From Prevotella sp. (GTDB taxonomy: Bacteria; Bacteroidota; Bacteroidia; Bacteroidales; Bacteroidaceae), in the NCBI GenBank assembly GCA_024695815.1, contig JAILHK010000045.1:1-57313 (forward strand): a DNA stretch of 57,313 bases, read 5' to 3'. The notes below the pieces were generated by a model. That model ran no database searches and was not told the origin of the DNA. It was given only the letters and a program-made list of their open reading frames with translations. Below are positions 1 through 7,986 of this stretch, in pieces (within the stretch, counting starts at the first letter, position 1; the number at the start of each line of letters is the position of its first letter). The position numbers and the translations under genes were made by a program.

Positions 1-81
1 CTAGTCCTACGTTCAAGAAGAACGCTCGCTTCGAGATTGAGCCTGACGCAAGTGAAAATGAAAAGGAGGAGAATGAGGACT
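1..81 (+). CDS. HU-like DNA-binding protein, C-terminal end (partial)
   Basis: Only the last 26 codons are in the window, read from position 3, ending with the residues FKKNARFEIEP and then an acidic tail ENEKEENED before TAA at 79-81. The FKKNARFEIE ending followed by a short charged tail is typical of the Bacteroidetes HU-like (histone-like) family. The assignment is supported by the smalltalk peptide gene that follows at 429, because these two families commonly sit next to each other. These proteins bind DNA in the nucleoid; the specific role of this copy cannot be judged from the tail. Alternative: an unrelated protein with an acidic end. Confidence 0.55.
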
Positions 82-148
82 AAAACCCCTCCCCAACCCT
101 CCCAAGGGGAGGGAGGAAAACAAACCAAAACCCCTCCCTTCCGCAGAA

Positions 149-211
149 CTCCCCTCCCTTCCGCTCGAGCTCTGCTCGCTTGCTACCGAAGGGACGCAAG
201 AAGGGGAGGGG
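149..211 (+). repeat. 63-bp dispersed repeat, copy 1
   Basis: This copy runs from CTCCCCTCCCTTCCGCTCGAG to GCAAGAAGGGGAGGGG. It is identical to the reverse complement of 7907-7969, 7.7 kb away. The ends are C-rich and G-rich arms that can pair with each other, with a middle part containing overlapping SacI- and XhoI-like GAGCTC/CTCGAG sites. Confidence 0.9.
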
Positions 212-245
212 CTAGGGGTGGGGTCTGTATCTCCATTGGCAGTTA

Positions 246-300
246 GAACAACACTGACCCCACCCCCGACCCCTCCCCTACATGGGAGGGGAGAAAACAA
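246..300 (+). repeat. 55-bp exact direct repeat, copy 1
   Basis: The block begins GAACAACACTGACCCCACC, continues through a CCCCTCCCC-TACAT-GGGAGGGG palindrome and ends GAGAAAACAA. An identical 55-bp block lies at 2154-2208, so the two copies flank the smalltalk and ATPase genes. The minus strand of 258-278 has four closely spaced G runs, a possible G-quadruplex. Confidence 0.9.
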
Positions 301-338
301 AACAACACAAACCAACATCCCCTTGACAACAAACCAAC

Positions 339-414
339 AACCCCTCCCCATCCCTCCCGAGGGAGGGGGTTGGAAGTAAGAAAGTCTCCCCCTTGGGGAG
401 ATTTAGAGGGGGTT
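339..414 (+). repeat. Long direct repeat flanking smalltalk, copy 1
   Basis: About 76 bp made of the AACCCCTCCCCATCCCTCCC palindrome, a GGAAGTAAGAAA linker and the GTCTCCCCCTTGGGGAGATT module. It matches 529-605 with one indel and two substitutions, and a shorter form lacking the linker lies at 7987-8050. Confidence 0.9.
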
Positions 415-428
415 AATAATTTATTACT

Positions 429-530
429 ATGAAAAACAAAATTGAAACTTGGAAATTTATCGTGCAGACCATCATCGCCGTACTCACGGCAATCGCCACT
501 AGCCTCGGCGTGGCAAGTTGTATGAACTAA
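429..530 (+). CDS. Smalltalk family small membrane peptide (33 aa)
   Basis: A 33-residue peptide starting MKNKIETWKF with a single hydrophobic segment (VQTIIAVLTAIATSLGVAS) and ending CMN. Length, the W-K start, the AVLTAIATSLGV core and the terminal Cys match the Bacteroidetes smalltalk protein family, whose members usually follow an HU-like gene, as here (HU tail at 1-81). The function is unknown; in related loci an N-acetylmuramoyl-L-alanine amidase often follows, but none is present here and an ATPase lies downstream instead. The Cys near the end resembles a lipobox-like position but no mature protein would remain. The TAA stop is shared with the start of the second direct repeat copy (529-605). 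Confidence 0.8.
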   Translation: MKNKIETWKFIVQTIIAVLTAIATSLGVASCMN

Positions 531-605
531 CCCCTCCCCATCCCTCCCAAGGGGAGGGGGTTAGAAGTAAGAAAGTCTCCCCCTTGGGGAGATTTAGAGG
601 GGGTT
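529..605 (+). repeat. Long direct repeat flanking smalltalk, copy 2
   Basis: Second copy of the module seen at 339-414. It begins within the stop codon of the smalltalk gene and ends GAGGGGGTTA. The two copies in the same orientation bracket the smalltalk gene almost exactly. Confidence 0.9.
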
Positions 606-670
606 ATTTTTTATTTGTAATTCCTACCTTATTTTTCAGATTATTGCGTGCCTTTGTAGGCAAAATAAGA

Positions 671-697
671 TATGTCACTCACCTGTCCCTAGACATA
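671..697 (+). repeat. 27-bp repeat downstream of the ATPase gene
   Basis: TATGTCACTCACCTGTCCCTAGACATA, written in two parts: TATGTCACTCACC then TGTCCCTAGACATA. The outer six bases TATGTC and GACATA are inverted. A copy with one mismatch lies at 2125-2151 on the other side of the ATPase gene, and a partial copy (TATGTCACTCACCT) starts at 2212. Confidence 0.85.
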
Positions 698-752
698 ATC
701 TGTTACTAAAGTGTAGGTGTTATGTGGGCAATGTATTGTAATTAGAAGGACC

Positions 753-1997
753 TCAGAACTTTGATACTGGCACTACGGCTATGGTGTAGCCACCTTTCTC
801 TATGGTGCGCTCTTCGTCGCGCGTAACAATGGTGAGGTTGCTGCATTTCAGTTCGCCTGCACATTCCACGATGCTATCAACCTCGCGCTTCTCGGTCTTG
901 GGACTACTCATGTCGTAGCACACCTGTACCAGTCGTTCGACATGCGCTCCCTTGCGCAACACGAAGTCTACCTCCTTGTCGTTGCGAGAGCGATAATAGA
1001 ACAGGGTCTTTTCGGTATCGTATCCTCGATGCATCAGCTCTATAAACACTTGGTTTTCGAGCAATCGTCCCAGGTTCTCACTCACGGCGAAAGCCTTGGC
1101 TGCCACAAAGCCGTTATCTACCACATAGACCTTGCGGGGCGCCTTGTTCATCAGCTTCAACTTATTGTTGTAGCGCGACAGATAGTAGAAAAGGTATGGT
1201 TCATGCAGATAGTCCATAAACTTCTTGACGGTGGAAACACTCGAGAAGCCGAGTTCCTCCGATAGCTCATTGGCACTCAGTGGATTGCAGAAATTTGAAA
1301 CTAGATATATAGCCAGGTTGTTGAGGTCGGTGATGTTGCGTACATTGTGTCGCTTGGCCACATCCTTCCACATGATGGAGTCAAACAATGTGTCGAGATA
1401 GCTACGTACCAATGGGCGCGATGCCACCACTTCAGGATAGCCGCCATTGCGCATATAGTCGTCTGTTAACGCCCTACCCTCAGCCTGCTGCTCCGGCTTT
1501 AGTCCGTGAAGATCGAGCTTGTTCCAATCGAAAAACTCTTCCATGCTAAAGGGTAACATCTCTATCTGTAGATACTTTCCCGTGAGCACGGTTGCCATTT
1601 CGCTCGACAGCATTTTGGCATTGCTACCCGTGATAACCAGATTCTTTCCCATCCTATAGAGCTCGCTCACCCACAAGTCCCAAGCATCAAGATTCTGAAC
1701 CTCGTCGAGCAGCAGATACTCATAGCCGGGATAGACGTCATCCAGCATTCGCATCACCAGATTAGCGTCCCATGCGTCGAGAAGCGGTTGATTGTCGAAA
1801 TTGAGATAGGCAAAATTCTTGTCGCGCAACATCAACAAGGCCTGGGTGGACTTGCCTACACGACGCGGACCTGTTATCAGCTTGATGAGATGACTGTTCA
1901 GCAGCATGTCAATATCCAGACCACTTTTACGTGTAAGATACGGACGTGATAGCAACTCATCACGTTCCTTTCGTTGGTTCAGAACTATTGTCTTCAT
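753..1997 (-). CDS. AAA-family ATPase with DUF4143 domain
   Basis: 414-residue protein of the AAA_14 plus DUF4143 family. Walker A is GPRRVGKST (about residues 43-51) and Walker B is YLLLDEVQ (about 94-101). The C-terminal DUF4143 half has a YNNKLKLMNKAPRKVYVVDNG segment followed by a PD-(D/E)XK-like patch, LFYYRSRNDKEVDFVLRKG. The family is abundant in Bacteroidetes, often in accessory DNA, and its function is not established. I chose the start at 1997 rather than the longer frame to 2087 because a promoter lies at 2023-2053, which would be inside a longer gene. The gene stands alone, bounded by copies of the 27-bp repeat and by G/C-rich repeats. Confidence 0.88.
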   Translation of the reverse strand: MKTIVLNQRKERDELLSRPYLTRKSGLDIDMLLNSHLIKLITGPRRVGKSTQALLMLRDKNFAYLNFDNQPLLDAWDANLVMRMLDDVYPGYEYLLLDEVQNLDAWDLWVSELYRMGKNLVITGSNAKMLSSEMATVLTGKYLQIEMLPFSMEEFFDWNKLDLHGLKPEQQAEGRALTDDYMRNGGYPEVVASRPLVRSYLDTLFDSIMWKDVAKRHNVRNITDLNNLAIYLVSNFCNPLSANELSEELGFSSVSTVKKFMDYLHEPYLFYYLSRYNNKLKLMNKAPRKVYVVDNGFVAAKAFAVSENLGRLLENQVFIELMHRGYDTEKTLFYYRSRNDKEVDFVLRKGAHVERLVQVCYDMSSPKTEKREVDSIVECAGELKCSNLTIVTRDEERTIEKGGYTIAVVPVSKF

Positions 1998-2022
1998 AAT
2001 CTCAATGTTTAAATTCTGCGTG

Positions 2023-2053
2023 CAAAAATATGGTATTTTCTTCAATTTTGCAA
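2023..2053 (-). promoter_or_regulatory. Promoter for the DUF4143 ATPase
   Basis: On the minus strand a -7 box TATTTTTG (2023-2030) is preceded after 20 bp by TTG (2051-2053), the Bacteroidetes sigma-ABfr pattern. It places transcription about 20 bases upstream of the start at 1997. Confidence 0.65.
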
Positions 2054-2124
2054 GCGTATTGGATAAAAAATGCACTATTTTATCCAATACGGCGTTTAAA
2101 ATGGATAAAATAGACAGGAGTGCC

Positions 2125-2151
2125 TATGTCACTCACTTGTCCCTAGACATA
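2125..2151 (+). repeat. 27-bp repeat upstream of the ATPase gene
   Basis: Copy of the 671-697 element with one C-to-T change, in the same orientation on the plus strand, so the ATPase gene sits between two direct copies. Confidence 0.85.
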
Positions 2152-2153
2152 CT

Positions 2154-2208
2154 GAACAACACTGACCCCACCCCCGACCCCTCCCCTACATGGGAGGGGA
2201 GAAAACAA
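2154..2208 (+). repeat. 55-bp exact direct repeat, copy 2
   Basis: Identical to 246-300 over 55 bases. Contains a CCCCTCCCC-TACAT-GGGAGGGG palindrome and a C-rich tract whose complement could form a G-quadruplex. It directly abuts the 27-bp repeat at 2125-2151. Confidence 0.9.
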
Positions 2209-2245
2209 CGATATGTCACTCACCTCTCAATTTGCGCCGCATATG

Positions 2246-2971
2246 TCATTCATAGTCGTCGATCACGGAATTCATCATGTCCATCATGGGCTTGGCGGCA
2301 CGGAACATGGATGACATATCGTCGAGCCAATGGTCGGTTTGGAAGAAATCGTCGGGCACACGATGCCAACAGCAATAGTCTTTCAGGCGCAGATAGTGCA
2401 CATACGCCCAGTCGCGAGGGAAACCCGACGGACAGGTCTTCAGGCGGGTGAGGCCGAAACCCTGGGGCTGGTCCCAGCTATCGACATCGGTGGGAGTGGT
2501 GGTATGGTTTGCGTCGGTGCTGCCATAGTAGCTGAGAAACTCGGGACTCTCGACGCAGCGCAGCCACTGGTCTATGTTGGCCATGATCTCGTTGCGACAA
2601 GAGGTGAGGATGTTGGTGGGCAACCAATAGTTGCCGCACGCCACCATACAGTGGTCGGGCTCCAGATGCAGGTAGTAGCCACCGTGCAGCGCCTTCTTGC
2701 CATGGGCGGCGATATAGGCCCCGAAATGGTTTTTGTAGGGCGACTTGTCGGCAGAGAAGCGGGTGTCGCGATTGAAGCGGTAGGTGCAGTCTTTGACGCG
2801 CAGGTGCGACACGGTGGGGTCGAACGTGACGATGCGCTCGATGGCTTGTTGCACGCCACACTCGAAGTCGGCACGCACGGCGTCGTACTCGGCCTTATGC
2901 TCCAGATACCAAGCACGGTTGTTGTTGACCTGAATCTGTCGGAGGTATTTCAATATTCTTTTTGTATCCAT
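2246..2971 (-). CDS. DUF2461 family protein
   Basis: 241 residues matching the DUF2461 (TIGR02453) family. The N-terminal pattern is MDTKRILKYLRQIQVNNNRAW, followed by the central motif RFNRDTRFSADKSPYKNHFG, then a GGYYLHLEPD segment. These are the conserved family blocks; the biochemical function is unknown. Length is close to the family's usual 220-240 residues. A promoter lies 30-60 bp upstream (3001-3031). The gene is probably monocistronic, since the next gene upstream has its own promoter and the region downstream is repeat DNA. Confidence 0.9.
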   Translation of the reverse strand: MDTKRILKYLRQIQVNNNRAWYLEHKAEYDAVRADFECGVQQAIERIVTFDPTVSHLRVKDCTYRFNRDTRFSADKSPYKNHFGAYIAAHGKKALHGGYYLHLEPDHCMVACGNYWLPTNILTSCRNEIMANIDQWLRCVESPEFLSYYGSTDANHTTTPTDVDSWDQPQGFGLTRLKTCPSGFPRDWAYVHYLRLKDYCCWHRVPDDFFQTDHWLDDMSSMFRAAKPMMDMMNSVIDDYE

Positions 2972-3000
2972 GGACTATTTTTTTTGTTGGTTTACAGATG

Positions 3001-3031
3001 CAAAGATACTATTTTCTGTTGAAACAACAAA
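3001..3031 (-). promoter_or_regulatory. Promoter for the DUF2461 gene
   Basis: Minus-strand TATCTTTG (3001-3008) with TTTG (3028-3031) 19 bp upstream, a full match to the Bacteroidetes consensus. Confidence 0.7.
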
Positions 3032-3041
3032 AAGGGGGGCG

Positions 3042-3536
3042 TTACTCGTTGCTGATGGGCACGACGAGGGTGCCGTTGAATACAATCTCGCGACTGCTGT
3101 TCCAGTGGAACTTATAGTCGGAGAAGGCCACGGTGAAGCTCTCGGCATCGGCACGGGTGATCTGGGCAGAGCCAGAGACGTAGGTGCACTGGCGCTCGTT
3201 GATGCCTATGGTGACGCTGGTGGCATCGCGTTCGAAACCGTCGTAGCCCTCGCAAAAGAATGTGTAGGGATTGGTGTCGGCTGGAAACTCCATCAGGAAG
3301 TCGCAATAGATGGGGGTCACGATACTCAGGTAACTGTCGTCTAGCGAGTGGACATACTCGCCAAAAAATCCCAGACAACTCATGTATTCCTGGTCGTAGT
3401 CGTGGCTCTGACCGTCAACGGTGATGGTCAGCGGGCCATCGGTCTCTACGTTGAAGTCTTCGTCTATGCTGCATGCCGTCATTGAAGCGGCTACTATACA
3501 CGTTAATATGATATTCAAAATACTCCACTTCTTCAT
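3042..3536 (-). CDS. Hypothetical lipoprotein (164 aa)
   Basis: Begins MKKWSILNIILTCIVAASMTAC, a signal peptide with lipobox SMTAC, so Cys22 would be lipidated. The acidic residues right after Cys (SIDEDF) fit the Bacteroidetes surface-lipoprotein export pattern. The mature part is about 140 residues, mostly beta-prone (for example GPLTITVDGQSHDYD and YTFFCEGYDGFERDATSVTIGI). I recognise no family. It has its own promoter (3626-3656), and DUF2461 lies downstream with its own promoter. Confidence 0.75.
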   Translation of the reverse strand: MKKWSILNIILTCIVAASMTACSIDEDFNVETDGPLTITVDGQSHDYDQEYMSCLGFFGEYVHSLDDSYLSIVTPIYCDFLMEFPADTNPYTFFCEGYDGFERDATSVTIGINERQCTYVSGSAQITRADAESFTVAFSDYKFHWNSSREIVFNGTLVVPISNE

Positions 3537-3625
3537 AACAGTTATTCATTTTCAATAGGTTCGTTACCACTGTTAAGAGATTCATCGCTATGAATGGGAA
3601 GTCTATGGCATTGATTATGTTGCTA

Positions 3626-3656
3626 CAAAAATAAGGAATAAAACTCGAACAACAAA
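3626..3656 (-). promoter_or_regulatory. Promoter for the 164-aa lipoprotein
   Basis: Minus-strand TATTTTTG (3626-3633) with TTTG (3653-3656) 19 bp upstream, leaving an untranslated leader of about 80 bases before the start at 3536. Confidence 0.6.
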
Positions 3657-3727
3657 AATAAAATGAAGAAAAATTATCGAAAGCTGCACACAAGGCATAA
3701 AAGTGTGCACGAATTAACACGGAATAA

Positions 3728-3759
3728 TTTGGCTCTTCACCGATTATTTTGTACTTTTG
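3728..3759 (+). promoter_or_regulatory. Promoter for pepT
   Basis: TTTG (3728-3731), 20-bp spacer, TACTTTTG (3752-3759). It predicts a transcript start around 3765 and supports the pepT start at 3803 rather than the longer frame beginning at 3749, inside the promoter. Confidence 0.75.
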
Positions 3760-3802
3760 TGGCAAAATAAATCAAAATAAAAATACTGCATCATTGAATA
3801 GC

Positions 3803-5026
3803 ATGAACATCGTAGAAAGATTTCTGAAATATACACAGTTTGACACGCAGTCGGCAGAAGATAGCGAGAGCGTGCCCAGCACCGAGAAACAGTTGGCTTT
3901 TGCAGCCTATCTGAAAGAGGAACTGAAAAGCGAGGGACTGGAAGACGTAGAACTGAACGAACAGGGATATCTGTATGCCACGCTGCCTGCCAACACAAAG
4001 GCTGAGGTGCCTACCATCGGATTTATATCGCACTATGACACCAGCCCCGACTGCTCGGGTGCCAACATCCGTCCGCGCATCGTGGAGCACTATGACGGGG
4101 GCGACATCGTGCTGAGCGAGGGCATCGTATCGAGCCCGAAGATGTTTCCTGAACTGCTGGCGCACGTGGGCGAAGACCTGATCGTGACCGATGGCACTAC
4201 GCTGCTGGGAGCCGACGACAAGGCTGGCATTGCCGAGATTGTGCAGGCTATGGTGTGGCTAAAGGCGCATCCGGAGGTGAAGCACGGCAAAATTCGTGTG
4301 GCCTTCAACCCCGACGAGGAGATTGGCATGGGGGCCCACCACTTCGATGTGGAGAAGTTTGGCTGCGAATGGGCCTACACCATGGACGGTGGCGAGGTGG
4401 GCGAACTGGAGTTCGAGAACTTCAACGCAGCCAGCGCTAAAATCACCATCAAGGGGCGCAGCGTGCACCCGGGCTATGCGAAAGGCAAAATGCTGAACGC
4501 CAGTTTGCTGGCGGCTGAGTTCATCGGGATGATGCCTGCCGACGAGCGACCTGAGACCACCGAGGGCTATCAGGGGTTCTTCCACCTGACGGGCATGGCA
4601 GGACAAACCGAGCATGCCAAGCTGAGCTACATCATACGCGACCACGACCGCACCCGCTTCGAGGAGCGCAAGCGACTGATGGTGCGTGCGGCTGAACAGC
4701 TGAACGAGAAATACGGTGAGGGCTGCGTCACACTGGAACTGACCGACCAGTACTACAACATGAAGGAGAAGATAGACCCGCAGATGCACGTGATAGACCT
4801 GGTGCTGAAGGCGATGCAGGAGGCGGGAGTGGCTCCGAAGGTGAAACCCATACGCGGCGGCACCGACGGCGCACAGCTGTCGTTCATGGGACTGCCCTGC
4901 CCCAACATCTTTGCCGGTGGCATCAACTTCCACGGCCCTTACGAGTTTGTGCCCATCCAGTCGATGGAAAAGGCACAGAACGTGATTATCAAGATCTGTG
5001 AACTAGTAGGCGAATATAATGGCTGA
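3803..5026 (+). CDS. pepT: Peptidase T (aminotripeptidase)
   Basis: 407-residue cytoplasmic M20-family zinc aminopeptidase that removes the N-terminal residue from tripeptides. Visible motifs: metal ligand block [16 protein letters not shown](IAEI) with the bridging Asp, the catalytic and metal Glu pair in [14 protein letters not shown], and [18 protein letters not shown], which are all characteristic of PepT rather than other M20 peptidases. The length equals the E. coli enzyme's usual 408. The start [17 protein letters not shown] is the family N-terminus. The last codons overlap the antiporter gene by 8 bp, so the two are probably co-transcribed. Confidence 0.96.
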   Translation: MNIVERFLKYTQFDTQSAEDSESVPSTEKQLAFAAYLKEELKSEGLEDVELNEQGYLYATLPANTKAEVPTIGFISHYDTSPDCSGANIRPRIVEHYDGGDIVLSEGIVSSPKMFPELLAHVGEDLIVTDGTTLLGADDKAGIAEIVQAMVWLKAHPEVKHGKIRVAFNPDEEIGMGAHHFDVEKFGCEWAYTMDGGEVGELEFENFNAASAKITIKGRSVHPGYAKGKMLNASLLAAEFIGMMPADERPETTEGYQGFFHLTGMAGQTEHAKLSYIIRDHDRTRFEERKRLMVRAAEQLNEKYGEGCVTLELTDQYYNMKEKIDPQMHVIDLVLKAMQEAGVAPKVKPIRGGTDGAQLSFMGLPCPNIFAGGINFHGPYEFVPIQSMEKAQNVIIKICELVGEYNG

Positions 5027-7298
5027 ACTCCCCCCAATGATACAAGACCTGGCGCTGATACTGATGGTGGCAGGCATCGTGACACTGGTGTTCAAAAAGC
5101 TGAAGCAACCACTGGTGCTGGGCTATATCGTAGCGGGATTTCTGGTGTCGCCCCACATGCCTTACACCACATCGGTGGTGGACATGTCTAACATCCACCT
5201 GTGGGCAGACATCGGCGTGATGTTCTTGCTGTTTTCGCTGGGACTGGACTTCTCGTTCAAGAAGATTCTGAAGATGGGGGCCTCGCCCATCATCTCGACC
5301 ATCAGCATTATCTTCTCGATGTCGCTGCTGGGCGTCATCGTGGGACATCTGTTCCACTGGTCGCGCATGGACTGCATCTTCCTGGGGGGTATGCTGGCCA
5401 TGAGCTCCACCACTATTATATATAAGGCGTTCGACGACCTGGGACTGCGACAACAGCAGTTTGCGGGCATGGTGATGTCGGTGCTGATACTCGAGGATAT
5501 TCTGGCCATCGTGATGATGGTGATGCTGAGCGCCATAGCCAGTGGCAACAACCCCAACAGTGGCGAGATGCTGAGCTCGATACTGAAGATTGTGTTCTTC
5601 TTGGTGCTGTGGCTGGTGGTGGGCATCTCTGCGGTGCCTATCTTCCTGCGCAAGGTGCGCCAGCTGATCAACAGCGAGGTGCTGCTCATCGTGTCGCTGG
5701 GATTGTGTTGCGGCATGGCGGTATTCTCGTCGAAGGTGGGCTTCTCGTCGGCCTTTGGTGCTTTCATCATGGGCAGCATCCTGGCCGAGACGATCGAGGC
5801 CGAGCGCATCGAGAAGCTGGTGGACCCGGTGAAGAACCTGTTTGGTGCCATCTTCTTCGTGTCGGTAGGTATGCTGGTGGACCCACAGATACTGGCAGAC
5901 TATGCCTTGCCTATCGTCTGTCTGGTGCTGACCATCATCGCAGGTCAGGCGGTGTTCGGCTCGCTGGCCTTCCTGTTGGGTGGCGAGAGTCTGAAGTCGG
6001 CCATGCGATGCGGCTTCTCGATGGCGCAGATTGGTGAGTTCTCGTTCATCATTGCGTCGCTGGGATTGTCGCTGGGCGTGATAGGCAACTTCCTCTACCC
6101 GGTAGTGGTGGCGGTGAGTGTCATCACCACATTCCTGACGCCCTACATGATCAGGCTGGCACTGCCCTCATACAACGTGATGGAGAAGCGCTTGCCAAAG
6201 CGCATCATCCGCATGATGAACCATCTGTCGATGAACCAGACCACAAGCAACAACCCCAATAAATGGAAAAAGCTGCTGCTACAGATGTCGATGAACGTGG
6301 TGATATACTCTATCCTCTCGATTGCCGTCATCATCATCATATTCACGTTCTTCCGGCCTTTGATGATGGAACTGCTAAGGCCGAGATATGCTAACGTGGC
6401 CACAGGACTGGTCACCATCTTGCTGATAGCGCCCTTCCTCAGGGCTATGGTGATGAAGAAAAACCGAAGCGAGGAATTCAAGGCGCTGTGGAAAGAGAGC
6501 AATCGCAACCGTCTGCCGCTGCTGTTCACCATTCTGTTCAGAATGATGATTGCGCTGGGCTTCGTGTTCTACATCGGACAGCATGTTTCTACCTTCGGAC
6601 CGGCCATCGTGCTCACCATCGGCGTGGTGGTGGTGATAGCCATCATTACCTCGCGCAGCATCAAGCGACGCAGCATCTTGCTGGAACGTCTGTTTATCAA
6701 CAACCTGCGCTCTCGCGACATCGAGGCACAGGTGCACGGCAAGAAGAAGCCTCTGTACGAGGGTAAGCTGCTGGATCGCGATATCCATATTGCCGACTTC
6801 GACGTGCCTGGCAACTCGATGTGGATGGGACACACGCTGAAACAGTTGAATCTGGGACGAAAGTATGGGGTGCACATCAGCAGCATTCTGCGTGGCGGGC
6901 GCCGACTGAACATCCCCGATGGCGACTACATCATCTTCCCAGGCGACCGTCTGCAGGCTATCGGCAGCGATGAGCAGTTGGCTAAATTCGGTTTGGCAAT
7001 AGAAAAGGAACTGCTGGGCGAGGACATGGAAATGGAGAAGCGCGAGATGAAGTTGCGCCAGATCGTGATTGGTGCAGACAGTCGTTTCATTGGCAAGACC
7101 TTGCAAGAGAGTGGCATCCGCAACCGCTACAGTTGTATGGTGGTGGGAATGGAAGAAGGCAAGGAGAACCTGACTGCCGTGCCTCCTCAGCGCAAATTCG
7201 TCGAAGGCGACATCATCTGGATTGTAGGCGAAGAAGAGTCGTTGGAACAACTGCTGAGAAGCGGTGCGCCTTCGGCGCAAACTGAGAGTTCTTTCTGA
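5019..7298 (+). CDS. Cation:proton antiporter (CPA2/KefB-like) with two RCK_C domains
   Basis: 759-residue inner-membrane protein. Residues about 1-380 form a Na+/H+ exchanger domain of the CPA2 type with many hydrophobic helices (for example [13 protein letters not shown], then [10 protein letters not shown] and [15 protein letters not shown]). A second hydrophobic block covers about 410-560. Two RCK_C (TrkA-C) domains follow: about 585-660 ([18 protein letters not shown]...GDRLQAIG) and about 675-750 ([14 protein letters not shown]...[10 protein letters not shown]). There is no TrkA-N nucleotide-binding domain, unlike E. coli KefB/KefC. It likely exchanges K+ or Na+ for protons. ATG at 5019 overlaps pepT; a second ATG at 5037 is also possible. 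Confidence 0.9.
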   Translation: MAELPPMIQDLALILMVAGIVTLVFKKLKQPLVLGYIVAGFLVSPHMPYTTSVVDMSNIHLWADIGVMFLLFSLGLDFSFKKILKMGASPIISTISIIFSMSLLGVIVGHLFHWSRMDCIFLGGMLAMSSTTIIYKAFDDLGLRQQQFAGMVMSVLILEDILAIVMMVMLSAIASGNNPNSGEMLSSILKIVFFLVLWLVVGISAVPIFLRKVRQLINSEVLLIVSLGLCCGMAVFSSKVGFSSAFGAFIMGSILAETIEAERIEKLVDPVKNLFGAIFFVSVGMLVDPQILADYALPIVCLVLTIIAGQAVFGSLAFLLGGESLKSAMRCGFSMAQIGEFSFIIASLGLSLGVIGNFLYPVVVAVSVITTFLTPYMIRLALPSYNVMEKRLPKRIIRMMNHLSMNQTTSNNPNKWKKLLLQMSMNVVIYSILSIAVIIIIFTFFRPLMMELLRPRYANVATGLVTILLIAPFLRAMVMKKNRSEEFKALWKESNRNRLPLLFTILFRMMIALGFVFYIGQHVSTFGPAIVLTIGVVVVIAIITSRSIKRRSILLERLFINNLRSRDIEAQVHGKKKPLYEGKLLDRDIHIADFDVPGNSMWMGHTLKQLNLGRKYGVHISSILRGGRRLNIPDGDYIIFPGDRLQAIGSDEQLAKFGLAIEKELLGEDMEMEKREMKLRQIVIGADSRFIGKTLQESGIRNRYSCMVVGMEEGKENLTAVPPQRKFVEGDIIWIVGEEESLEQLLRSGAPSAQTESSF

Positions 7299-7339
7299 GG
7301 AAAGCGAGCAAGCTCGAGCGGAGAGTTGAGAACTGAGAA

Positions 7340-7369
7340 GTCTCCCCTTGGGGAGATTTAGAGGGGGTT
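7340..7369 (+). repeat. GTCTCCCC-type module, copy left of the DUF559 gene
   Basis: GTCTCCCCTTGGGGAGATTT then AGAGGGGGTT. Other copies are at 384-414, 575-605 and 8020-8050, all in the same orientation. It contains a CTCCCC-TT-GGGGAG palindrome. Confidence 0.9.
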
Positions 7370-7384
7370 GGTTGAACGTAGGCA

Positions 7385-7430
7385 CTCCCCTCCCTTCAAG
7401 GGGAGGGGTTGGGGGGTGGGGTCTGTAACT
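7385..7430 (+). repeat. Inverted repeat bounding the DUF559 gene, left arm
   Basis: 46 bp beginning CTCCCCTCCCTTCAAGGGG and ending GTCTGTAACT. Its reverse complement matches 7835-7879 except for one C in a C-run. Positions 7400-7421 hold four runs of four or more G separated by one or two bases, a strong G-quadruplex motif on the plus strand. Confidence 0.93.
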
Positions 7431-7475
7431 AAACAATATTCCGCAGATTTCTACGTTATTACAAGAAAAGCCCCT

Positions 7476-7868
7476 ATGCACTATCCAACAGCTAAAGCAA
7501 ACGCTACAGAACAAAAAGATTATCGCAAGTCTCTTCGCAACAACATGACCGCAGCAGAAGCTACGCTCTGGCGTGCCCTGAAGGGTCGTGGGGCTGGCGG
7601 CATGAAATTTCGTCGTCAGCAAGGTATTGGCCCTTATATTCTTGACTTCTACTGCCCAGGGTATCGGCTTGGCATAGAACTCGATGGTGCCAGCCATGAT
7701 TACAAATACGAATACGATGAGCAGCGAACTGAATATCTTCGCGAGCAGGGTATCCGTGTGCTCCGCTTTAGCAATCAGCAGGTGCTTACATCCATGCAAG
7801 GTGTCTTGGCTGAGATTGCGCGCGCAGCCAATGAAGTTACAGACCCCACCCCCAACCCCTCCCCTTGA
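7476..7868 (+). CDS. DUF559 family PD-(D/E)XK-type endonuclease
   Basis: 130-residue protein starting MHYPTAKANATEQ. It shows the whole DUF559 signature: AEATLWRALKGRG, then KFRRQQGIGPYILDFYCPGY with the first acidic residue, IELDGASHDY with the E-x-D pair, and a GIRVLRFSNQQV segment, so the Vsr/PD-(D/E)XK-like catalytic core looks intact. Substrate and biological role of the family are not established. I prefer this ATG because the longer frame from 7368 begins in repeat DNA. The last ten residues (VTDPTPNPSP) and the TGA stop are encoded by the right inverted-repeat arm, so gene and repeat are fused. No promoter of the usual type is visible. Confidence 0.88.
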   Translation: MHYPTAKANATEQKDYRKSLRNNMTAAEATLWRALKGRGAGGMKFRRQQGIGPYILDFYCPGYRLGIELDGASHDYKYEYDEQRTEYLREQGIRVLRFSNQQVLTSMQGVLAEIARAANEVTDPTPNPSP

Positions 7869-7879
7869 AGGGAGGGGAG
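7835..7879 (+). repeat. Inverted repeat bounding the DUF559 gene, right arm
   Basis: 45 bp beginning AGTTACAGACCCCACCCCC and ending GAAGGGAGGGGAG; complement of 7385-7430 with one single-base gap. It supplies the last codons and stop codon of the DUF559 gene. Confidence 0.93.
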
Positions 7880-7906
7880 GAAAAACAGACCAGGAACCCC
7901 TCCAGA

Positions 7907-7969
7907 CCCCTCCCCTTCTTGCGTCCCTTCGGTAGCAAGCGAGCAGAGCTCGAGCGGAAGGGAGGGGAG
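7907..7969 (-). repeat. 63-bp dispersed repeat, copy 2 (inverted)
   Basis: Exact reverse complement of 149-211. It lies immediately right of the DUF559 unit and is followed by a further composite copy of the palindromic modules (7987-8050). Confidence 0.9.
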
Positions 7970-7986
7970 GAAAAACAGACCAACAA

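Larger units (their letters stand above)
82..428. repeat. G/C-rich palindromic repeat field, left
   Basis: This 347-bp stretch has no credible gene. It is built from short modules that recur elsewhere in the window: AACCCCTCCCC...GGGAGGGGGTT palindromes (82-115 and 339-371), a GTCTCCCCCTTGGGGAGA... module (384-414), a 63-bp block at 149-211 repeated inverted at 7907-7969, and a 55-bp block at 246-300 repeated at 2154-2208. Open frames across it encode only low-complexity Pro/Arg/Gly peptides and are treated as repeat translation, not genes. Confidence 0.9.

Noticed and set aside
13..351. Minus-strand 112-codon frame and the plus-strand 69-codon frame in the left repeat field
   Set aside because: Both are translations of palindromic repeats and have low-complexity composition.
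1906..2451. 181-codon plus-strand frame
   Set aside because: Antisense to the ATPase start and DUF2461 end and runs through repeats.
7385..7879. Classical insertion sequence
   Set aside because: No transposase; the only protein is a DUF559 nuclease, and no target duplication was found around the arms.
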